Shown one piece after another: positions 1-8,121 of a DNA stretch of 36,550 nt. The stretch covers positions 1 to 36,550 of the forward strand of contig CACJEC010000006.1 of assembly GCA_902592325.1 (NCBI GenBank), read 5' to 3'. The position numbers and the translations under genes are program-made. This stretch comes from an uncultured Pelagibacteraceae bacterium. GTDB lineage: Bacteria; Pseudomonadota; Alphaproteobacteria; Pelagibacterales; Pelagibacteraceae. Every line of letters starts with the position of its first letter. Positions within the stretch are counted from its first letter, which is position 1. The notes under the pieces were generated by a model. It ran no database searches. It had not been told where the DNA came from and worked only from the letters and a program-made list of their open reading frames with translations.

Positions 1-95
1 TAGGTTTTTCTTTTCAAAAAGTTAAAAATTTGCCAATAGATAAATATGATAAGAAACTTGATTTAATAATTACTGAAAAAGGTTTTACTGAATGA
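1..95 (+). CDS. 5-formyltetrahydrofolate cyclo-ligase, C-terminal end (partial)
   Basis: The window opens inside a reading frame (codons from base 3) that stops with TGA at 93-95. Its last 30 residues begin GFSFQ, continue through PIDKYDKKLDLIITEKG and end in TE. This resembles the C-terminus of 5-formyltetrahydrofolate cyclo-ligase, where a Gly-rich strand is followed by 'P..xxD..ld.iiTekG'. The enzyme converts 5-formyl-THF to 5,10-methenyl-THF in the cytosol. The stop overlaps the start of the next gene (ATGA), so the two are probably co-transcribed. Only the tail is visible and the call rests on a short motif remembered from the family. Confidence 0.6.
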   Translation, partial: GFSFQKVKNLPIDKYDKKLDLIITEKGFTE

Positions 96-898
96 AAATC
101 ATGTTTTTAGGTGACGTAGTTGGAATTTCTGGTTATTCAAAAATTATAAAGGATTTAAAATTACAGATAGAAAAAAAAAAAATTGATTTTGTAATAGTTA
201 ATGGCGAAAATTCTGATGAATCTGGAGTTGGTCTAACCGAGAAAATTTGTAAGGATTTTTTTAATAGTGGAGTGAATGTAGTCACATCTGGAAATCATGT
301 TTGGGATCAAAAAGAAATAATGAATTATATTGATAAAGAAAATAGACTATTAAGACCATATAATCTTTTTGAACCTTCTCCTGGTAAAGGTTTTGAAATT
401 TATAAATACTCGAAAGATATAAAGATTGGAGTTTTAAATTTAATGGGAAATGTTTTTATGAAAAAGTGTGAAAATGTATTTGAGGTGGCAAAGAAATTTT
501 TAAAGAATTATACTCTAAGTGAGGATTATGATTTATTGATAGTTGATTTTCATGGTGAGATTACCAGTGAAAAAAATGCTATTGGTCATTATTTTGATGG
601 AAAAGCAACTTTAGTTGTGGGTACACATACTCATATACCAACAAATGACACTCGTATTTTAAAAAATGGTACAGCATATCAAACAGATGTGGGAATGTGT
701 GGAGATTATGACTCTGTAATCGGAATGAATAAAGAAAATTCAATTAAAAAGTTTCTCAAAGAAGACTCTATAAAACATTTTACTGCTAAAGGAGAAGCTA
801 CTTTAAGTGGAGTTATTGTTGATTGCGATATAAAAACTGGACTAGCCAATAATATAGAAAGCTATATTTTTGGAGGAAAATTAAAAAATACAGTATAG
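92..898 (+). CDS. TIGR00282/YmdB-type metallophosphoesterase
   Basis: A 268-residue calcineurin-like phosphoesterase of the YmdB/TIGR00282 family. Metal-binding motifs run in family order: GDVVG near residue 7 (Asp ligand), NGENSDESGVG near 38, GNHVWD near 67, DFHGE near 152 and GTHTHIPTND near 177. Characterised relatives hydrolyse 2',3'-cyclic nucleotides or related phosphodiesters; the substrate here cannot be told from sequence. There is no signal peptide, so it is cytosolic. Length is normal for the family. The ATG overlaps the upstream stop, and yebC begins two bases after its own stop, which suggests one operon. Confidence 0.88.
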   Translation: MKIMFLGDVVGISGYSKIIKDLKLQIEKKKIDFVIVNGENSDESGVGLTEKICKDFFNSGVNVVTSGNHVWDQKEIMNYIDKENRLLRPYNLFEPSPGKGFEIYKYSKDIKIGVLNLMGNVFMKKCENVFEVAKKFLKNYTLSEDYDLLIVDFHGEITSEKNAIGHYFDGKATLVVGTHTHIPTNDTRILKNGTAYQTDVGMCGDYDSVIGMNKENSIKKFLKEDSIKHFTAKGEATLSGVIVDCDIKTGLANNIESYIFGGKLKNTV

Positions 899-900
899 AG

Positions 901-1626
901 ATGGCAGGTCATTCTCATTGGGCAGGTATAAAACATAAAAAAGGTAAAGCCGACAAACAAAGATCTAAAATTTTTTCTAAACTTTCAAAAGAAATTACAG
1001 TAGCTGCAAAATTAGGTGATAAAGATCCAACTATGAATCCCAGATTAAGGTCTGCAATACAATCTGCAAGATCAGCAAACATGCCAAAAGATAACATTGA
1101 AAGAGCGATAGATAAATCGTCAGCAAATACTGGTACAAATTTTGAAAATTTAAGATACGAAGGTTTTGGTCCAAATAAAGTAGCTGTAATTGTTGAAACT
1201 TTAACTGACAATAAAAATAGAACAGCTTCAAATATAAGAACTATATTTCAAAAAGCTGGAGGAAGCCTAGGTACTAAAGGCTCAGCATCTCATTATTTTA
1301 ATCAAAAGGGTATAATTAAAATTGATAAAGATGAAATTTCAGAAGAAGAGATACTTGAAATAGCCATAGACTCTGGTGCAGATGAATGCGTTACAAAAGA
1401 AGAATTTCATGAAATTCAATGCTCAGTAGATGACTTATATAACGTTAAAAAAAATCTTGAAAAAAAGATAGATAATTTTATTTCAACTGATATTGAGTGG
1501 ATTCCACTAAATAATGTACAAATTTCTGTAAAACAAAAAGAAAGTTTAATTGAATTTTTTGAAACACTAGAAGATGATGACGATGTGCAAAATGTTTTTT
1601 CAAACGTAGAAGTGAAGACTAATTAA
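901..1626 (+). CDS. yebC: YebC/PmpR family protein
   Basis: 241 residues with the hallmark N-terminus MAGHSHWAGIKHKKGKAD, followed by an FSKLSKEI segment, LRSAIQSARSANMPKDNIERAI near residue 50, and YEGFGPNKVAVIVETLTDN near 87. These are the signatures of the YebC family. Members were first described as DNA-binding regulators; more recent work on YebC proteins points to relief of ribosome stalling on difficult peptide stretches. Length fits the family (about 240-250). Its TAA overlaps the next ATG (TAATG at 1624-1628), so translation of the RuvC-like gene is likely coupled to it. yebC beside ruvC is an old proteobacterial arrangement. Confidence 0.95.
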   Translation: MAGHSHWAGIKHKKGKADKQRSKIFSKLSKEITVAAKLGDKDPTMNPRLRSAIQSARSANMPKDNIERAIDKSSANTGTNFENLRYEGFGPNKVAVIVETLTDNKNRTASNIRTIFQKAGGSLGTKGSASHYFNQKGIIKIDKDEISEEEILEIAIDSGADECVTKEEFHEIQCSVDDLYNVKKNLEKKIDNFISTDIEWIPLNNVQISVKQKESLIEFFETLEDDDDVQNVFSNVEVKTN

Positions 1627-2120
1627 TGCTTATAATTTCTATAGACCCTGGAATATCTGGTTCGATATGTTTTTTTAAAGATGGAAAAATTTTAGATGTA
1701 ATTGAAATGCCAACTATGACTGAAGGAAAAAAAAATAAAAAACAAGTTAATGGGTCTCAAGTCTATAATGAAATTTCAAAACGAATTAAATTAATCGATA
1801 AGAGAGATATTAAAGTGATTATAGAGCAAGTTTCAGCAATGCCAGGACAAGGTGTTACTAGTATGTTTAATTTTGGACAATCATTTGGAATCTTAAAAGG
1901 AATGTGCTCAGCAATGCAATTGCCAATGTATTTTGTAAGACCAGCAAAATGGAAGAAATATTTCAATTTAATCAATTCAGAAAAAGATGCTAGTAGAACA
2001 AAAGCAATAGAAATATTCCCTTATTTCTCCTCTAATTTAGCAAAAAAAAAGGACTCCAATAAAGCTGATGCAATTTTAATTGCTAGTTATTATTATGAAA
2101 CATATAGGCATGAAGAATAG
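1626..2120 (+). CDS. RuvC-like Holliday junction resolvase, phage-type
   Basis: 164 residues with an RNase H/RuvC fold signature: IDPGISGS at residues 6-13 (Asp7), IIEQV at 65-69 (Glu67), and KADAILIAS at 146-154 (Asp148). The stretch AMPGQGVTSMFNFGQSFG (71-88) is typical of phage/viral RuvC-like nucleases rather than of cellular RuvC, which has 'FxxKNxxSAxxLGxxRG' there. Asn145 sits where E. coli RuvC has Asp138 (DAAD becomes NKAD). The position after yebC and before tolQ is where alphaproteobacteria usually keep ruvC-ruvA-ruvB, but no ruvA or ruvB follows. The likely role is cleavage of branched DNA; whether it replaces RuvC is inference. Confidence 0.8.
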   Translation: MLIISIDPGISGSICFFKDGKILDVIEMPTMTEGKKNKKQVNGSQVYNEISKRIKLIDKRDIKVIIEQVSAMPGQGVTSMFNFGQSFGILKGMCSAMQLPMYFVRPAKWKKYFNLINSEKDASRTKAIEIFPYFSSNLAKKKDSNKADAILIASYYYETYRHEE

Positions 2121-2171
2121 CTTAAATTTAAAGACAAATTGATGACACAATTGAGTGTGAGAAGGTAAAAT

Positions 2172-2846
2172 ATGGAAGCAGATATATCATCTCAAGCTGT
2201 AGGTTTAGCATCTAGCGCAGATTTTTCTTTAATGAATTTATTTTTAAGAGCAGATATTATAGTAAAATCTGTAATAATTATATTAATAGCTGGCTCGATA
2301 TATTCTTGGGCAGTTATAATTGAGAAAGTTAAACTTTTTAAAAAAATAAATATTTCATCTGAAGAATTTGAGGAAAAATTTTGGAGGTCAAGATCTGCAG
2401 AGACTTTTTATAATAGTTTACCTTCAGAGTTAGATGATCCAATGGCATCTTTGTTCAAAGAGTCAATGCAAGGATTATTAAAAACAAAGTCAAAAACTAA
2501 TTTAGCTGAAAAAATGGGTGGGATTCTAGAAGTAGGAATAGAAAAGCAAATTTCAAAAATAGAAAAAGGTTTTACTTTTTTAGCTACGGTCGGTTCTACA
2601 GCACCTTTTATAGGATTATTCGGAACGGTTTGGGGAATTATGAATTCTTTTCAGTCTATTGCTATTTCTAGAAATACAAGTTTAGCAATTGTTGCTCCTG
2701 GAATTGCAGAAGCTTTATTTGCAACTGCCTTAGGTTTATTGGCTGCAATACCTGCGGTTATTGCTTATAATAGATTTAATAACGATTCTAAAAAATATTC
2801 TCAAAAATTAGAAAGTTTCGCTAAAAGATTTTTATCAATTATTTAA
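2172..2846 (+). CDS. tolQ: TolQ, Tol-Pal proton channel subunit
   Basis: 224-residue MotA/TolQ/ExbB family protein. A first membrane helix lies near residues 33-48. A long cytoplasmic stretch follows with EVGIEKQISKIEKGFTFLAT, then FLATVGSTAPFIGLFGTVWG with the conserved Gly/Pro/Thr residues of the channel. The third helix is in LAIVAPGIAEALFATALGLLAAIPAVI. With TolR it forms the inner-membrane motor that couples proton flow to TolA and outer-membrane invagination at division. It opens the tol cluster with GAGAAGG before the ATG as a good ribosome-binding site. The usual upstream neighbour ybgC is absent. tolR starts six bases after its stop. Confidence 0.95.
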   Translation: MEADISSQAVGLASSADFSLMNLFLRADIIVKSVIIILIAGSIYSWAVIIEKVKLFKKINISSEEFEEKFWRSRSAETFYNSLPSELDDPMASLFKESMQGLLKTKSKTNLAEKMGGILEVGIEKQISKIEKGFTFLATVGSTAPFIGLFGTVWGIMNSFQSIAISRNTSLAIVAPGIAEALFATALGLLAAIPAVIAYNRFNNDSKKYSQKLESFAKRFLSII

Positions 2847-2852
2847 TTTAAA

Positions 2853-3269
2853 ATGGCATTTAAATTCAATCGTTCAGCAAAAGAACCAATGAGCGAGATA
2901 AATGTGACACCATTTGTTGATGTGATGTTAGTGTTGCTAATTATTTTTATGGTAACTGCACCATTATTAACTGTGGGTGTACAAGTTGATTTACCAGAAA
3001 GTTCAGCTGATTCTCTTCCTGAAGAACAAGAGCCTCTAACTTTATCAATAAATTCAAAAGGAGAAATTTTTATTCAAGAATCTAAAGTTGAATATGATAA
3101 AATAATTGCAAAAGTTTTAGCAGTTTCAAAAAATAGAACTGATACTAGAATATATGTTAGAGGCGATAAAACAATAAATTATGGAAGAGTTTTAGAAATT
3201 ATGGGACTTCTTTCAGGATCAGGTTTTACAAAAGTAGCTTTAATTTCAGAGCCATACAAAGAAAGGTAA
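2853..3269 (+). CDS. tolR: TolR, Tol-Pal motor subunit
   Basis: 138-residue ExbD/TolR family protein. The signature SEINVTPFVDVMLVLLIIFM (residues 14-33) contains the membrane helix and Asp23, the proton-carrying residue of the family. A periplasmic domain follows with 'GEIFI...V' and a 'DTRIYVRGDKTINYGRVLEIMGLLSGSGFTKVALI' type C-terminus, given here only in outline. A short basic cytoplasmic tail precedes the helix. It pairs with TolQ next door and contacts TolA in the inner membrane. Length is normal. It lies in a tight operon with tolQ and the tolA-like gene. Confidence 0.95.
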   Translation: MAFKFNRSAKEPMSEINVTPFVDVMLVLLIIFMVTAPLLTVGVQVDLPESSADSLPEEQEPLTLSINSKGEIFIQESKVEYDKIIAKVLAVSKNRTDTRIYVRGDKTINYGRVLEIMGLLSGSGFTKVALISEPYKER

Positions 3270-3276
3270 TTAATAA

Positions 3277-4086
3277 GTGAATAGAAGTATTATCATATCT
3301 TCTGTTTTGCATGTGTTTGTAATAATTATAACAGCGATGAGTCTTCCATTCATATCAAAAAAAGCAATTGATCTCCCCCCAATAGTATCAGTCGAATTGA
3401 TTCAAATTACAGAAAAAACTAATATTCCTTTTGCACCTAAAGCAAAAAAAATTCTTGAGGAAGTTAAAGAAAAAGAAAAAAAATTAGTTTCTGAACAAGC
3501 ACCTCCTAAGAAGGTAAAGAAGAAAAAGCCAGATGCCGTACCAATGCCTGAAGATAATGTAAAAAAAGTTGAGAAAATTAAAGATGACACTCAGAATCCT
3601 GAAAAAATTGATAACGAAGTTAAGCAAGTTTCAGAGTTTGAAAAAGATGAGTTATTTGATCCAAATAATATAGCTGCGTTAATTGATAAATCTAAAGAAG
3701 AAACAGCAACTTTAGTGAATAAAACTGATCAAGTTACTCAAGATCAAGTCAAAAATTTTGAAAATGCTGGTTTATCATTAAGTGAAGAAGATGCATTAAA
3801 AGCTCAAATCTTTGGTTGTTGGAGCATTCCATTAGGTTTACCTTATAATGAAAATTTATTAGTAAGAATTAAACTTGAATTAAAACCAGATGGTTCAGTA
3901 ATAAAATCAGAGATATTAGATCACGCAAGAATGAATAGGCCAGGACAAGGATTTTATAAAGTTTTAGCAGAAAGTGCTCTTAGAGCAGTTAAGTTATGTC
4001 AACCTTTGAGGGTACCAAGCACTGGATATGAAAGATGGAAAGAGTTACAATTAAACTTTGATGCAAGAGAAATGCTGGAAGGGTAG
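3277..4086 (+). CDS. tolA: TolA-like protein with TonB C-terminal domain
   Basis: 269 residues from a GTG start. An N-terminal membrane anchor (residues 4-25) is followed by a Lys/Glu/Pro-rich, probably extended periplasmic segment (about 60-130), then a C-terminal TonB/TolA domain. Features of that domain are an [12 protein letters not shown] motif near 178, '[12 protein letters not shown]' and the [18 protein letters not shown] stretch near 232. This is the usual layout of alphaproteobacterial TolA: inner-membrane anchor, spacer, and a domain that contacts TolB/Pal. It is shorter than E. coli TolA (421 residues), mainly in the spacer. The two cysteines (CW, CQP) are typical of the alphaproteobacterial domain and could form a disulfide. 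Confidence 0.85.
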   Translation: MNRSIIISSVLHVFVIIITAMSLPFISKKAIDLPPIVSVELIQITEKTNIPFAPKAKKILEEVKEKEKKLVSEQAPPKKVKKKKPDAVPMPEDNVKKVEKIKDDTQNPEKIDNEVKQVSEFEKDELFDPNNIAALIDKSKEETATLVNKTDQVTQDQVKNFENAGLSLSEEDALKAQIFGCWSIPLGLPYNENLLVRIKLELKPDGSVIKSEILDHARMNRPGQGFYKVLAESALRAVKLCQPLRVPSTGYERWKELQLNFDAREMLEG

Positions 4087-4100
4087 GTATTAAAACATTT

Positions 4101-5444
4101 ATGAAAAAATTTTTAATTTTGTTATTAATAATTTTATTTCATCCAATTAAATCGTTTGGTTTAATTGAAGTTGATATTACTAGAGGTAATTTAAATCCCC
4201 TTCCAGTGGCTGTATCACCTTTATCAATAGACGAAAAGTCTAAAAAAAGTTTTGAAAAGTTAATTAAAAAAAAGAATATTGGCGAAGAAATTTCTGCTAT
4301 CGTCGAAAATAATTTGAGGACTTCAGGATTATTTAATCCTTTAAATAAAGATGCTTTTCTTCAAGCTCCAGATATTGCGAATTTAAAACCTAGATTTGAG
4401 GATTGGAATTTAATCAAAGCACAAGCACTAATCACGGGCAAAGTCACTAACATTAATGAAAAATTAAGAGTAGAATTTAGATTATGGGATGTCTTAGCAG
4501 GTAAAGAAATGATGGCTCTTGCGTTTACAACTGTTCCAACTAACTGGAGAAGAGTGGGGCACATTATTTCAGATAAAGTTTACGAAAGATTAACAGGAGA
4601 GAAAGGCTATTTTGATACTAGAATTATATATGTTGCAGAAGAAGGACCAAAAACTAAAAGAAAAAAAAAGTTAGCTATAATGGATCAAGATGGTGCAAAT
4701 AATAAATTTTTAACACTTGGCAATGAATTAGTTTTAACTCCCAGATTTAATCCTACTAGTCAAATGGTTACTTATCTTTCTTATTTTAGAAATTTACCAA
4801 GAGTATATTTGTTAGATATAGAAACAGGAATGCAAGAAGTGGTTGGTGATTTCCCTGGTATGACGTTTGCGCCAAGATTTTCTCCCGATGGAAAAAAAAT
4901 AATTATGAGTTTTGCTAAAGATGGAAACTCAGATATTTATACTATGGATTTAGAAAACAGAATTGTAGAAAAAATTACTAATCATCCATCAATCGATACA
5001 TCACCTTCGTATTCTCCTGATGGTAAATACATTTGCTTCAACTCTGATAGGAGTGGTTACCAACAAATCTACGTGATGAAAAGTGATGGAAGTAAAGTAA
5101 AAAGAATTTCTTTTGGTAACGGAATATATGGAACGCCAGTCTGGTCACCAAGAGGGGATTTAATAGCTTTCACAAAACTTCATAAAGGAAAATTTTATAT
5201 TGGTGTTATGAGGATCGATGGAAGCGGTGAAAGATTATTAACTGAAAATTATTATCAAGAAGCTCCATCATGGTCTCCAAATGGTAGAGTTCTTATTTTT
5301 TATAGAGAGACAAAAACAGATGATAAAGGAGAGGGTTTTTCTGCAAAATTGTGGTCGATTGACCTCACAGGCTATAATGAAAGATTAGTCAAAACTCCTA
5401 CGGATGGATCTGACCCATCATGGTCATCATTATTAAGTAATTAG
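4101..5444 (+). CDS. tolB: TolB, periplasmic beta-propeller of Tol-Pal
   Basis: 447 residues. A signal peptide is visible ([20 protein letters not shown]). An N-terminal domain includes '[11 protein letters not shown]' and 'W...[10 protein letters not shown]'. A six-bladed propeller follows, marked by repeated blade motifs of the type '[12 protein letters not shown]', '[21 protein letters not shown]', '[12 protein letters not shown]' and '[13 protein letters not shown]'. TolB is periplasmic and binds Pal, competing with Pal's hold on peptidoglycan. It starts 14 bases after tolA and is followed by pal, the standard order. Length matches the family closely. Confidence 0.96.
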   Translation: MKKFLILLLIILFHPIKSFGLIEVDITRGNLNPLPVAVSPLSIDEKSKKSFEKLIKKKNIGEEISAIVENNLRTSGLFNPLNKDAFLQAPDIANLKPRFEDWNLIKAQALITGKVTNINEKLRVEFRLWDVLAGKEMMALAFTTVPTNWRRVGHIISDKVYERLTGEKGYFDTRIIYVAEEGPKTKRKKKLAIMDQDGANNKFLTLGNELVLTPRFNPTSQMVTYLSYFRNLPRVYLLDIETGMQEVVGDFPGMTFAPRFSPDGKKIIMSFAKDGNSDIYTMDLENRIVEKITNHPSIDTSPSYSPDGKYICFNSDRSGYQQIYVMKSDGSKVKRISFGNGIYGTPVWSPRGDLIAFTKLHKGKFYIGVMRIDGSGERLLTENYYQEAPSWSPNGRVLIFYRETKTDDKGEGFSAKLWSIDLTGYNERLVKTPTDGSDPSWSSLLSN

Positions 5445-5541
5445 AGTAATTAGACCGTTAAATCGCTTGATTTTTTATCTTGAAACATCTAACTAGGTGT
5501 GAAAATATTAAGAATTAGAAATATTGATCAAGGAGCAATAA

Positions 5542-6021
5542 ATGAAATTAAACAAAATTCTAAAAAATTTACTTTTAGTTGTATTAGCATGTTTTGCGTT
5601 AAGCGCATGTGCAACAAAAAAAGTTTCAACAGGTCAAATGCAAGGAGACGTGTATACAGGAACTGATACTGTAGAGTATCTGGCTTCAGGTGTACCAGAT
5701 AGAGTTTTCTTCGCTACAAACGAGTCAGTTTTAACTACGGCATCTAGAGAGACGCTAAGAAAACAAGCAGGTTGGTTAAGAAAAAATTCAGATGTAACTA
5801 TTGTGCTTGAAGGTCATGCAGATGAAAGAGGTACTAGAGAATATAACTTAGCTTTAGGCGAAAGAAGAGCTAATGCAGCTAAAGATTATTTAATGACTTA
5901 TGGAATTTCTTCTGACAGAATTTCAGTATTAAGTTATGGTAAAGAAAGACCGGTAGACTCTGGATCTAATCCATTAGCATGGTCAAAAAATAGAAGATCA
6001 GTCACAGTAAAAGCAAATTAA
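5542..6021 (+). CDS. pal: Pal, peptidoglycan-associated lipoprotein
   Basis: 159 residues. A lipoprotein signal peptide ends in lipobox LSAC, so Cys22 would be lipidated and the protein anchored in the outer membrane. The OmpA-like domain carries 'VFFATNES' and the peptidoglycan-binding signature LEGHADERGTREYNLALGER near residue 93, with the usual Asp/Arg residues for diaminopimelate. A strong ribosome-binding site (AAGGAG at 5531-5536) and a 97-base gap after tolB suggest its own promoter or boosted expression. A near-perfect intrinsic terminator follows the stop. It is the outer-membrane endpoint of the Tol system. Confidence 0.96.
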   Translation: MKLNKILKNLLLVVLACFALSACATKKVSTGQMQGDVYTGTDTVEYLASGVPDRVFFATNESVLTTASRETLRKQAGWLRKNSDVTIVLEGHADERGTREYNLALGERRANAAKDYLMTYGISSDRISVLSYGKERPVDSGSNPLAWSKNRRSVTVKAN

Positions 6022-6040
6022 TTAATATTTCTTAGATTAA

Positions 6041-6079
6041 AGACCCCTTAATTCTTAAAAATTAAGGGGTCTTTTTTTT
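6041..6079 (+). terminator. Rho-independent terminator after pal
   Basis: A perfect 13-bp stem, AGACCCCTTAATT (6041-6053) pairing with AATTAAGGGGTCT (6060-6072), encloses a six-base loop and runs into eight T residues (6072-6079). It is the clearest terminator in the window and ends the pal message before cpoB. Because the stem itself contains no run of A long enough to give a U-tract on the other strand, it is read as a + strand terminator. Confidence 0.93.
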
Positions 6080-6108
6080 GCCATTATTATAAACATAACT
6101 AATTTTTG

Positions 6109-7089
6109 ATGAGTTTTAAAAAGCTAATATTCATAAAGTTTTTTGTTTTGTTTAACATTTTGATTTATCAAAATTCTTTTGCAGATAACCACAACATTTA
6201 TGAGACGCTAGAGTCAATTCAAAAAGATATCAAAACTCTTGAGAGAGCAGTTTATTCAGGATCAATTGAATCAAATAATGAAACTTTAAGTTCCTCAAGT
6301 TTAAACAATAGTTCTGAAGATGTTTTAACAAGACATTTATTAAAGTTATCAGAAATAGAAAATCAATTTCAACAACTTACAAATAGATTTGAGGAAATTA
6401 ATTTTAAGTTAGATAAATTATCAAATAGATTATCCAAAGTTCAAGCTGATAATCAGATTAGGTTTCAAGACATTGAAAGTGCAATGATATCAAACGATGG
6501 TACTAAAAAAATTTCTAAAAAAACATCTGAAGATAATAATACTTTACCAGGTTCATCTGAACCACAAGATTTAGGTTCTATATCTTATAAAGACACAGAA
6601 ACTAATAAGACAACCCAAGAAATTCAATCTGTTGAAACAACTGCTTCTATAGTTACAGAGACTTTTCAGGCTGAAGAAAAAATTTTACCTGAAACAACAC
6701 CTAATAAACAATATGAATTTGCAACTAGTTTTTTAAAAGTTGGAGATTATCCAACAGCAGAAAGAGCGTTTAGAGAATTTGTTTTATCAAATCCAGAACA
6801 TGAACTAGCTGGAAATGCGCAATACTGGTATGCTGAAACATTTAGAATTAGACAACTATATACTGATGCAGCAACTGCATATCTAGAAGGATATCAAAAA
6901 TATCCTAAAGGAGAAAAAGCACCAATCAATTTATTAAAACTAGGCGTTTCAATGGTTCAGATTGGAGAAAAAGATCAAGGATGCAAAATGATAAATGGAG
7001 TTGAAAAACAATATCCAAATGCCAATCAATCTGTTATCCAAAAAGCCAAATATGAGTCTAAAAAATTTGAATGTAACCAAAATTCCTAA
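6109..7089 (+). CDS. cpoB: CpoB/YbgF, Tol-associated periplasmic coordinator
   Basis: 326 residues from ATG 6109; a TTG three bases earlier is a less likely start. The N-terminal hydrophobic signal segment ends near 'SFADNH'. A coiled-coil region with 'LLKLSEIENQFQQLTNRFEE' (about 82-101) is followed by a low-complexity Thr/Ser/Glu linker. The C-terminal TPR region starts near 205 with YEFATSFLKVGDYPTAERAF and has 'NAQYWYAETFRIRQLYTDAA'. This is the CpoB architecture: a trimerising coiled coil plus TPRs, linking Tol energy use to PBP1B-type peptidoglycan synthesis. The position after pal is canonical. Its 3' end overlaps tilS. Confidence 0.9.
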   Translation: MSFKKLIFIKFFVLFNILIYQNSFADNHNIYETLESIQKDIKTLERAVYSGSIESNNETLSSSSLNNSSEDVLTRHLLKLSEIENQFQQLTNRFEEINFKLDKLSNRLSKVQADNQIRFQDIESAMISNDGTKKISKKTSEDNNTLPGSSEPQDLGSISYKDTETNKTTQEIQSVETTASIVTETFQAEEKILPETTPNKQYEFATSFLKVGDYPTAERAFREFVLSNPEHELAGNAQYWYAETFRIRQLYTDAATAYLEGYQKYPKGEKAPINLLKLGVSMVQIGEKDQGCKMINGVEKQYPNANQSVIQKAKYESKKFECNQNS

Positions 7090-8077
7090 AAACTTAAGAT
7101 TAAAATTATCTAATAAAAAGATTCAAAAATTAGTCAAAATTTTTGAGAAAAATTTCGACATACAAGAACCGTTTATGGTGGCAGTATCAGGTGGATCAGA
7201 TAGTCTTGCTTTAGCTTTTTTAACCCATATTTATGCAAAAAAATATTATTTGCGATGTAAGTATTTTATTGTGGATCATAAACTTAGGAGAGAGTCCACA
7301 GCAGAGGCTATGAAGGTTAAAAAAATTCTTAATGATTTTGATATAAGGTCTGAAATACTCACTTGGCATGGAAAAAAACCAATAAAAAATATTCAAGCGT
7401 CAGCAAGAAAAAAAAGATATGAATTATTATTTTCAAAATGCAAACAGTTTAATATTAAAAATTTAGTTCTCGGACACCATTTAGATGACTTGTTTGAAAA
7501 TTTTTTTATTAGAATGATAAGAGGAAGTGGATTGAAGGGCTTAGTTTCTTTAGAAAAAAAAACCTATATTAATTCGTTTAATCTGATTAGACCGTTATTA
7601 GATTTTGAAAAAAAAGATCTTGAATTTATAGCCAAACATGTATTTAGTTTTTTTATAAATGATCCTTCCAATGAAAATACAATATTTCAAAGAATCAAAA
7701 TAAGAAATATAATTAAAGAGTTTAAAAAAAATGGCCTAGATAAAAATAAATTAAATCTGACATTAAAAAATCTTAAAAAATCAAATCGTGCTTTAAAGTT
7801 TTATGTTGAACAAAACAAAAAACTTAATTCTTTTTTTCACAAAAAAAATAAAAAATTGATATTAAATGAAAATTTTTTTAATCAACCTTATGAAATTGTA
7901 TTTAGGTCTTTTTCCGACTCACTTAAAATAATTGGTGAAAAGTATAATTTTGCCAGAGGTAAAAAGATTGACTACATTTTAAATAAAATTAAGAATAATT
8001 CATTAAAGAAAGAGACTTTATCTGGATGCTTGGTAAAAAAGGTAAAACAGACAGTAATTATTACAAAAGAGTACTAA
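7052..8077 (+). CDS. tilS: TilS, tRNA(Ile) lysidine synthetase
   Basis: 341 residues from ATG 7052. An ATG at 6995 is in frame but would create a 95-base overlap with cpoB and adds sequence with no family resemblance. The PP-loop ATP-pyrophosphatase motif VAVSGGSDSLALAFL lies near residue 44. 'VDHKLRRES' and 'LGHHLDDLFENFFIRMIRGSGLKGL' follow, all diagnostic of TilS. The enzyme attaches lysine to C34 of tRNA-Ile(CAU), switching it to AUA reading. That matters in such an A+T-rich genome, where AUA codons are common. It precedes ftsH, as in many bacteria. The C-terminal domain is short compared with E. coli TilS. Confidence 0.9.
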   Translation: MSLKNLNVTKIPKNLRLKLSNKKIQKLVKIFEKNFDIQEPFMVAVSGGSDSLALAFLTHIYAKKYYLRCKYFIVDHKLRRESTAEAMKVKKILNDFDIRSEILTWHGKKPIKNIQASARKKRYELLFSKCKQFNIKNLVLGHHLDDLFENFFIRMIRGSGLKGLVSLEKKTYINSFNLIRPLLDFEKKDLEFIAKHVFSFFINDPSNENTIFQRIKIRNIIKEFKKNGLDKNKLNLTLKNLKKSNRALKFYVEQNKKLNSFFHKKNKKLILNENFFNQPYEIVFRSFSDSLKIIGEKYNFARGKKIDYILNKIKNNSLKKETLSGCLVKKVKQTVIITKEY

Positions 8078-8079
8078 TT

Positions 8080-8107
8080 TTGACACTTGTTTAATTTATA
8101 ATAATTC
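8080..8107 (+). promoter_or_regulatory. Possible ftsH promoter
   Basis: A perfect -35 hexamer TTGACA lies at 8080-8085, in the only gap between tilS and ftsH. The best -10 sequence, TATAAT at 8097-8102, is only 11 bases away, which is too close for a standard sigma-70 promoter. At a 16-base spacing the hexamer is TAATTC (8102-8107). It is a plausible but imperfect promoter; a sigma-32 element was considered and not matched. Confidence 0.3.
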
Positions 8108-8121
8108 TTATCTTATTGATC

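Noticed and set aside
915..1231. Antisense open frames within yebC, tolB, ftsH, ppdK and aroC
   Set aside because: They lie wholly opposite well-recognised genes, show no family motifs, and are expected from the codon bias of an A+T-rich genome.
6995..7051. Earlier ATG for tilS
   Set aside because: It would overlap cpoB by 95 bases and adds residues that are only the shadow of the cpoB C-terminus; ATG 7052 fits the family better.
8080..8110. Sigma-32 (RpoH) promoter for ftsH
   Set aside because: TTGACA fits a -35 but no CCCCAT-like -10 was found at 11-15 bases, so heat-shock control cannot be claimed from sequence.
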